From Brevipalpus yothersi (Eukaryota > Arthropoda > Arachnida > Trombidiformes > Tenuipalpidae): a stretch of DNA of 11,279 nt. Location of the stretch: positions 2,921 to 14,199 of the forward strand of contig QZCP01000631.1 of assembly GCA_003956705.1 (NCBI GenBank), written 5' to 3'. Below the pieces are notes generated by a model. The model was given only the letters and a program-made list of their open reading frames with translations, was not told where the DNA came from and ran no database searches. Position numbers and translations under genes: made by a program. Shown piece after piece: positions 7,957-11,279 of the stretch; position 1 is the first letter of the stretch, and every line of letters begins with the position of its first letter.

Positions 7957-7970
7957 CGTCAAAATGACGT
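7957..7970. promoter_or_regulatory. Paired CRE half-sites
   Basis: CGTCA and TGACG are arranged as an inverted pair with a 3-bp spacer (AAA); the second extends to TGACGTAG, close to the full CRE. CREB/ATF sites accompany SREs in vertebrate Egr1. The position would be about -90 to -100 relative to 7869. Confidence 0.4.
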
Positions 7971-7985
7971 AGCATGCTACGTTTG

Positions 7986-8074
7986 CTCTCTCACTCTTTT
8001 TTCCTTTCCCCTCCCCCCTCACTCTCTCCCTCTCTCTCTTCTCCTCTCTCTCTTCTCTTTCTCTCTTTCTTTCC
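7986..8074. repeat. Long pyrimidine-rich tract upstream of the SRE cluster
   Basis: This is CT-rich with C- and T-runs and few purines; on the minus strand it is GAGAG-rich. If arthropod, such elements could bind GAGA factor at about -120 to -205 relative to 7869. That role is inference. Confidence 0.6.
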
Positions 8075-8079
8075 AGCAT

Positions 8080-8510
8080 CCGAGCATCCTCATCCACCAC
8101 TTCCTCTCACTCGGAGCCAGTCTTGTATGAATACTCGATCGCTTTTTCCTCCGCTCGATAACAACTCTCACTCATACACACTCACTCCATCGATCAGACT
8201 CTTCCGATTTTTCCCCTACAAATTCAATTTCCTCACATCTCACTGTTTTTTGCTATGTCAGAATCATGATGATGATCAACATCAATTAATGAAGACACCC
8301 GGTTAATCGGACAGTGGTAACATCCATGATAGTCTGCCATCATGGTCAGTGGTGGATAGTGGTTGTTGAACTATTGTTAAAATGAGTTCAGACACTTGAC
8401 ACCAGAGAGAGGGAATAATGTTGTGTTCGTCGAGTATTCTATGGGTATTATATGGACATGGAAGAGAGAAAATCTTGGGCAAAAGTGAAAGAGCAGCAAA
8501 CTGAGAGAAA
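8080..8510. other. Upstream flank, no gene seen
   Basis: AT-rich unique sequence. Plus-strand open frames over the pyrimidine tract are low-complexity and unsupported. Confidence 0.5.
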
Positions 8511-8516
8511 TAGAAG

Positions 8517-8531
8517 GGAGAGAGAGAGAGA
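8517..8531. repeat. Short (GA)n tract
   Basis: About seven GA units within a broader purine-rich stretch. Confidence 0.75.
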
Positions 8532-8738
8532 AATCTCTTGTGGCAGAATGAATTTTGCTAGTAGTAGCAGAAGTGACAGAGAATAGTGAAAGAGGAAGAG
8601 AGAGGTTTTTCTGTTCTCTCTCTCCTCATGAAAGCGGAAAAAAGAATTCCCTCGAATTCATGATGCTTTTTTGCTTCAATCGTCGATTTGGTGTGAAAAG
8701 GGCAACTTGCTAGGCAAGGCGGTCTTCTTCTTCATTTC

Positions 8739-8768
8739 TTCTCTCTTTCTCTCTCTCTCTCTCTCTCC
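8739..8768. repeat. (CT)n microsatellite
   Basis: TTCTTCTCTC lead-in and a pure CT run to 8768. Confidence 0.9.
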
Positions 8769-8769
8769 T

Positions 8770-9490
8770 AAAACAAGCGGGAATTTTGCCAGCATCACTA
8801 TGGGTTGCTTGTTTGCAGCTAAATTTAAGAATTCTGGCAGAGACTGGTGATAGTGGTTGCCGATTCTTCGCCAACTTAACTAACCAAGATATACATGTAT
8901 ATCCTCTTTCTACTGATGGTACATATTTTCCTCAATTTTTCTATCTATCGATCGTCAGTTGACAATAGGGAGAGAAAATCTGGAAAATTCTCGGTTTCTC
9001 TACTCATACTGATCTTTTTTTCACATTAATCGATAGTTTACGACCAATGGTACCAATAAGTATGAACAGAAGGATAAAATTGACTCAGAATTCATGATAA
9101 TATACACTCTTTTGCCTCAAGTGGCTCGGAAGTGAGAGGGAGAGAAAAACATCATCAATGGAGAAGCCTGTGAGCCCCAAAAAAAACCTTATTTATCAAA
9201 TCAGTACCAACAAAGTGACTAACAAACTAACGTAACTTTTTCAGCTCAGCTGTCAGCTGATGGACTAATTTCGACAACTCTACAGTCCTTTGATAGGTTG
9301 TTTTTAGTCTCTTCATTTATCTTTCACGATTATCTATCATTTAGGACCATTTTTTTCCCATACTGACCATTGTATACCATCAATATCAGCATGATTGTTA
9401 ACAGATTTTTGGCCCAAATGATATTCTTATTGGCAACTCGGTGTCATCAAATGGGATCTCCCAAAACTCACTTATACACACATATTCAAG
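8770..9490. other. Upstream flank, no gene seen
   Basis: AT-rich sequence without a supportable gene. It contains a perfect 16-bp palindrome at 8888-8903, an AP-1-like TGACTCA at 9081-9087 and two CAGCTG E-boxes at 9247-9259. Confidence 0.5.
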
Positions 9491-9558
9491 CTGAGAGAGA
9501 AAGAGAAAGAGAGTCAAAGTTGAATGGGAAACTTGTTAAGTAAGAGCAGCACTGAGAT

Positions 9559-9561
<3 letters not shown>

Positions 9562-9630
<69 letters not shown>

Positions 9631-9656
9631 AGAGAGAGAGAAAGATAGAGAGAGAA
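9562..9656. repeat. (GA)n microsatellite
   Basis: The tract is pure from 9562 to 9622, then interrupted by AAAG and GATAG to about 9656. It is the longest internal tract in the window. Confidence 0.97.
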
Positions 9657-9659
9657 GAT

Positions 9660-10498
9660 GTTGGCCCTCGATGATCTCACATACCGATGATTTTTGGGTG
9701 ACTTAAAATATGACGATTATTGTATATCTTGTGTGTAATAAAGATCTTAAAATGGTATGAATGGCTGATTTGATAGTTGATACAATCGGAAATCGAGTGT
9801 TCATTGGCCTTGAATTTTGATCAAGTTCGTAGATGATCGGGATAGAAACAGATCGGCCCAAGCATGGTAGGTCTCTCTCTCTCTCTTATCAATTGAGGTC
9901 TCGGCTCAATGGAAACACGGCTGAATGATGATGATGGCTACAACTTTCCATCCCACGTGCGGATGGCAGAGATGGTAGAGAGATCCTTCATTCATAAGAA
10001 AAAAACACTGAAAAATTTCGCCCACTCATTTTCTCAATTAAGGGATTATTCACTCGCAAACTGGTTACTATTCGTCATGTCATCGAGGACTCAAACTTTT
10101 TCTCGAACTCATCTCACAACCAATCCAACTGTCATAATTGTAGACATACACATATACACACACATATACAAACACAAATAGCTGATAGAGCGGGCAAAAT
10201 TCGATTTGTTCTTGTAAATTTGATTGTTGTTTAAATGGATAATGATTAATGTGGATAAACGCTTAAACAAATTGTAATTGAGATGATTGAGTAAATTTCA
10301 GCTCTATTGATAGTATCATGACATTTTCTGACATCCTCTAGAGGAAGAGGAAGATACAGATAGGGTCCTTCTTCCCATCACATTCTCATCCAAAATTTTA
10401 TCATCACCGTTTCTTCAATCTCAATTACTTATTTGGGCCCATAGAATGTTTCTTTCAAGCTTATGTAATTTAATCGGAAATAGATCTCGTTCTGGTTA

Positions 10499-10500
<2 letters not shown>
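9660..10500. other. Upstream flank, no supported gene
   Basis: This contains a short CT run (9872-9888) and a CA/TA-rich stretch near 10145-10178. A plus-strand open frame of 90 codons at 9909-10181 ends in the CA/TA repeat and has no recognisable domain, so I leave it out. Confidence 0.5.
9872..9888. repeat. Short (CT)n tract
   Basis: About eight CT units followed by TTATC. Confidence 0.8.

Positions 10501-10533
<33 letters not shown>
10501..10533. repeat. (CA)16 microsatellite
   Basis: This is the only long CA/TG tract in a window dominated by CT/GA. It is followed by TCTCTG. Confidence 0.97.
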
Positions 10534-10536
<3 letters not shown>

Positions 10537-11250
10537 CTGACCACCAAAATGTTCCGGCCTTTGATTAGTAGCATCAGTCCAGCATATGGATTTCTATTCC
10601 TCGGATGTTTGCCTTTTTCTTGAGATCTCATAATGTGATTTAACTCTTCGAATCAAACTGGAGAGTTGAGAGCCGAGAAAAAGAGTAAGAATAACGTCTC
10701 AAGAGTCACATTAGAAAACATGTGAGAACAAAATTTGATGTAATCACGACCGGAAAGGTCAAAACATGTTCTTACATTTATCGACTCAATTGTACTAGTT
10801 GGTAGACCTTATTTTCTATAGATTTCTATTCTGAGATGAAAAAAGAGAGAGAGAAAGTAATATGCCCAAAATATTCCTAGCAGGCTCTCATTACCATGAT
10901 GGAATGATAGAGCTCAGTTTTATCTGCCCATTTAGTAGGTGTAAACAGACAAAAATAAGTCATATTCATCATTCTCATTCCCTTTCTTTGACACCAATCA
11001 GAAAAATATGAGGATATAGTAGAGTTTCTGATCGTTCATGATAAGATTTCAGAAATCCTTCTCTTCCAATGATTACACATACTCACACACACACATACAC
11101 ATTTTACTCAGGAATTGAGAAGAATTTAGTGGCTCAATCTTATTACATTCTGAAACCCTCGAGATCCGTATTCTGGCTCGTCGTCATGGCTATCTCTCCG
11201 AGCTTTCTCCCATTTCGATCGATAAACCAGAGGAAACATAGTTTCATGAA
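10534..11250. other. Distal upstream flank, no gene seen
   Basis: AT-rich unique sequence with a short CA-rich stretch near 11080-11101. No open frame with family features is visible. Confidence 0.5.
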
Positions 11251-11252
11251 CA

Positions 11253-11279
11253 TTCTCTCTCTCTCTCTCTCTCTCTCTC
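11253..11279. repeat. (CT)n microsatellite at the right window edge
   Basis: The CT run continues to the last base, so the tract is probably truncated by the window. Confidence 0.97.

Noticed and set aside
7783..8306. Plus-strand open frames over the promoter pyrimidine tract
   Set aside because: Composition-driven Ser/Leu/Pro runs over a CT-rich tract; they overlap the likely EGR promoter.
9486..9706. Open frames through the long (GA)n tract on both strands
   Set aside because: A dinucleotide repeat is open in every frame and gives Arg-Glu or Leu-Ser runs automatically; there is little unique sequence around it.
10019..10027. Minus-strand GAGTGGGCG, one mismatch from the EGR site GCGTGGGCG, as an autoregulatory site
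   Set aside because: A few one-mismatch matches are expected by chance in 11 kb, and it is over 2 kb from any likely start site.
9909..10181. Plus-strand open frame of 90 codons starting at an ATG
   Set aside because: No recognised domain, ends in a CA/TA repeat, and has no supporting splice or promoter signal. It could be chance at this length.

Overview
This is eukaryotic, almost certainly animal, nuclear DNA. It is AT-rich, mostly non-coding, and packed with (CT)n/(GA)n microsatellites. It begins and ends inside a (CT)n tract, which suggests a contig broken at unresolvable repeats. The one clear gene is on the minus strand: an early growth response (EGR/Krox/Stripe) zinc-finger transcription factor. 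Short GT-AG introns (91 and 118 bp), Gln/His homopolymers and a single EGR-type gene suit an invertebrate, most likely an arthropod. A mite is possible, but the sequence does not settle the taxon.

The EGR gene can be assembled from four exons (7117-6781, 4509-4240, 4121-2829, 2737-2469). All splice sites are canonical, all three introns are phase 1, and the frame closes exactly at 722 codons plus a stop. Exon 1 encodes an acidic, Ser/Pro-rich N-terminus. Exon 2 and most of exon 3 encode a Ser/Thr-rich region. Exon 3 also carries three C2H2 fingers whose base-contacting residues match the vertebrate EGR set, which reads GCG-TGG-GCG. Exon 4 encodes a Gln/His-rich tail. Acceptor 1 is a tandem CAGCAG (NAGNAG) site.

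Upstream of exon 1 (7118 to about 7985) lies a candidate 5' UTR and promoter. It has a perfect SRF CArG box beside an Ets core, a CCAAT box, paired CRE half-sites and a good initiator. This is the logic of a serum/ERK-responsive immediate-early promoter, as known for vertebrate Egr genes. The start site is ambiguous, because TATA-like sequences also occur nearer the ATG.

Intron 1 (about 2.27 kb) contains opposed GA and CT tracts and an unusually CpG-rich patch. On the opposite (plus) strand of that patch, three phase-matched open exon-like segments could form a small antisense gene, which remains speculative. The left 2.4 kb is the 3' UTR and downstream flank. The right 3.2 kb (about 8.08-11.28 kb) is upstream flank in which I find no gene, only microsatellites and scattered motif matches.
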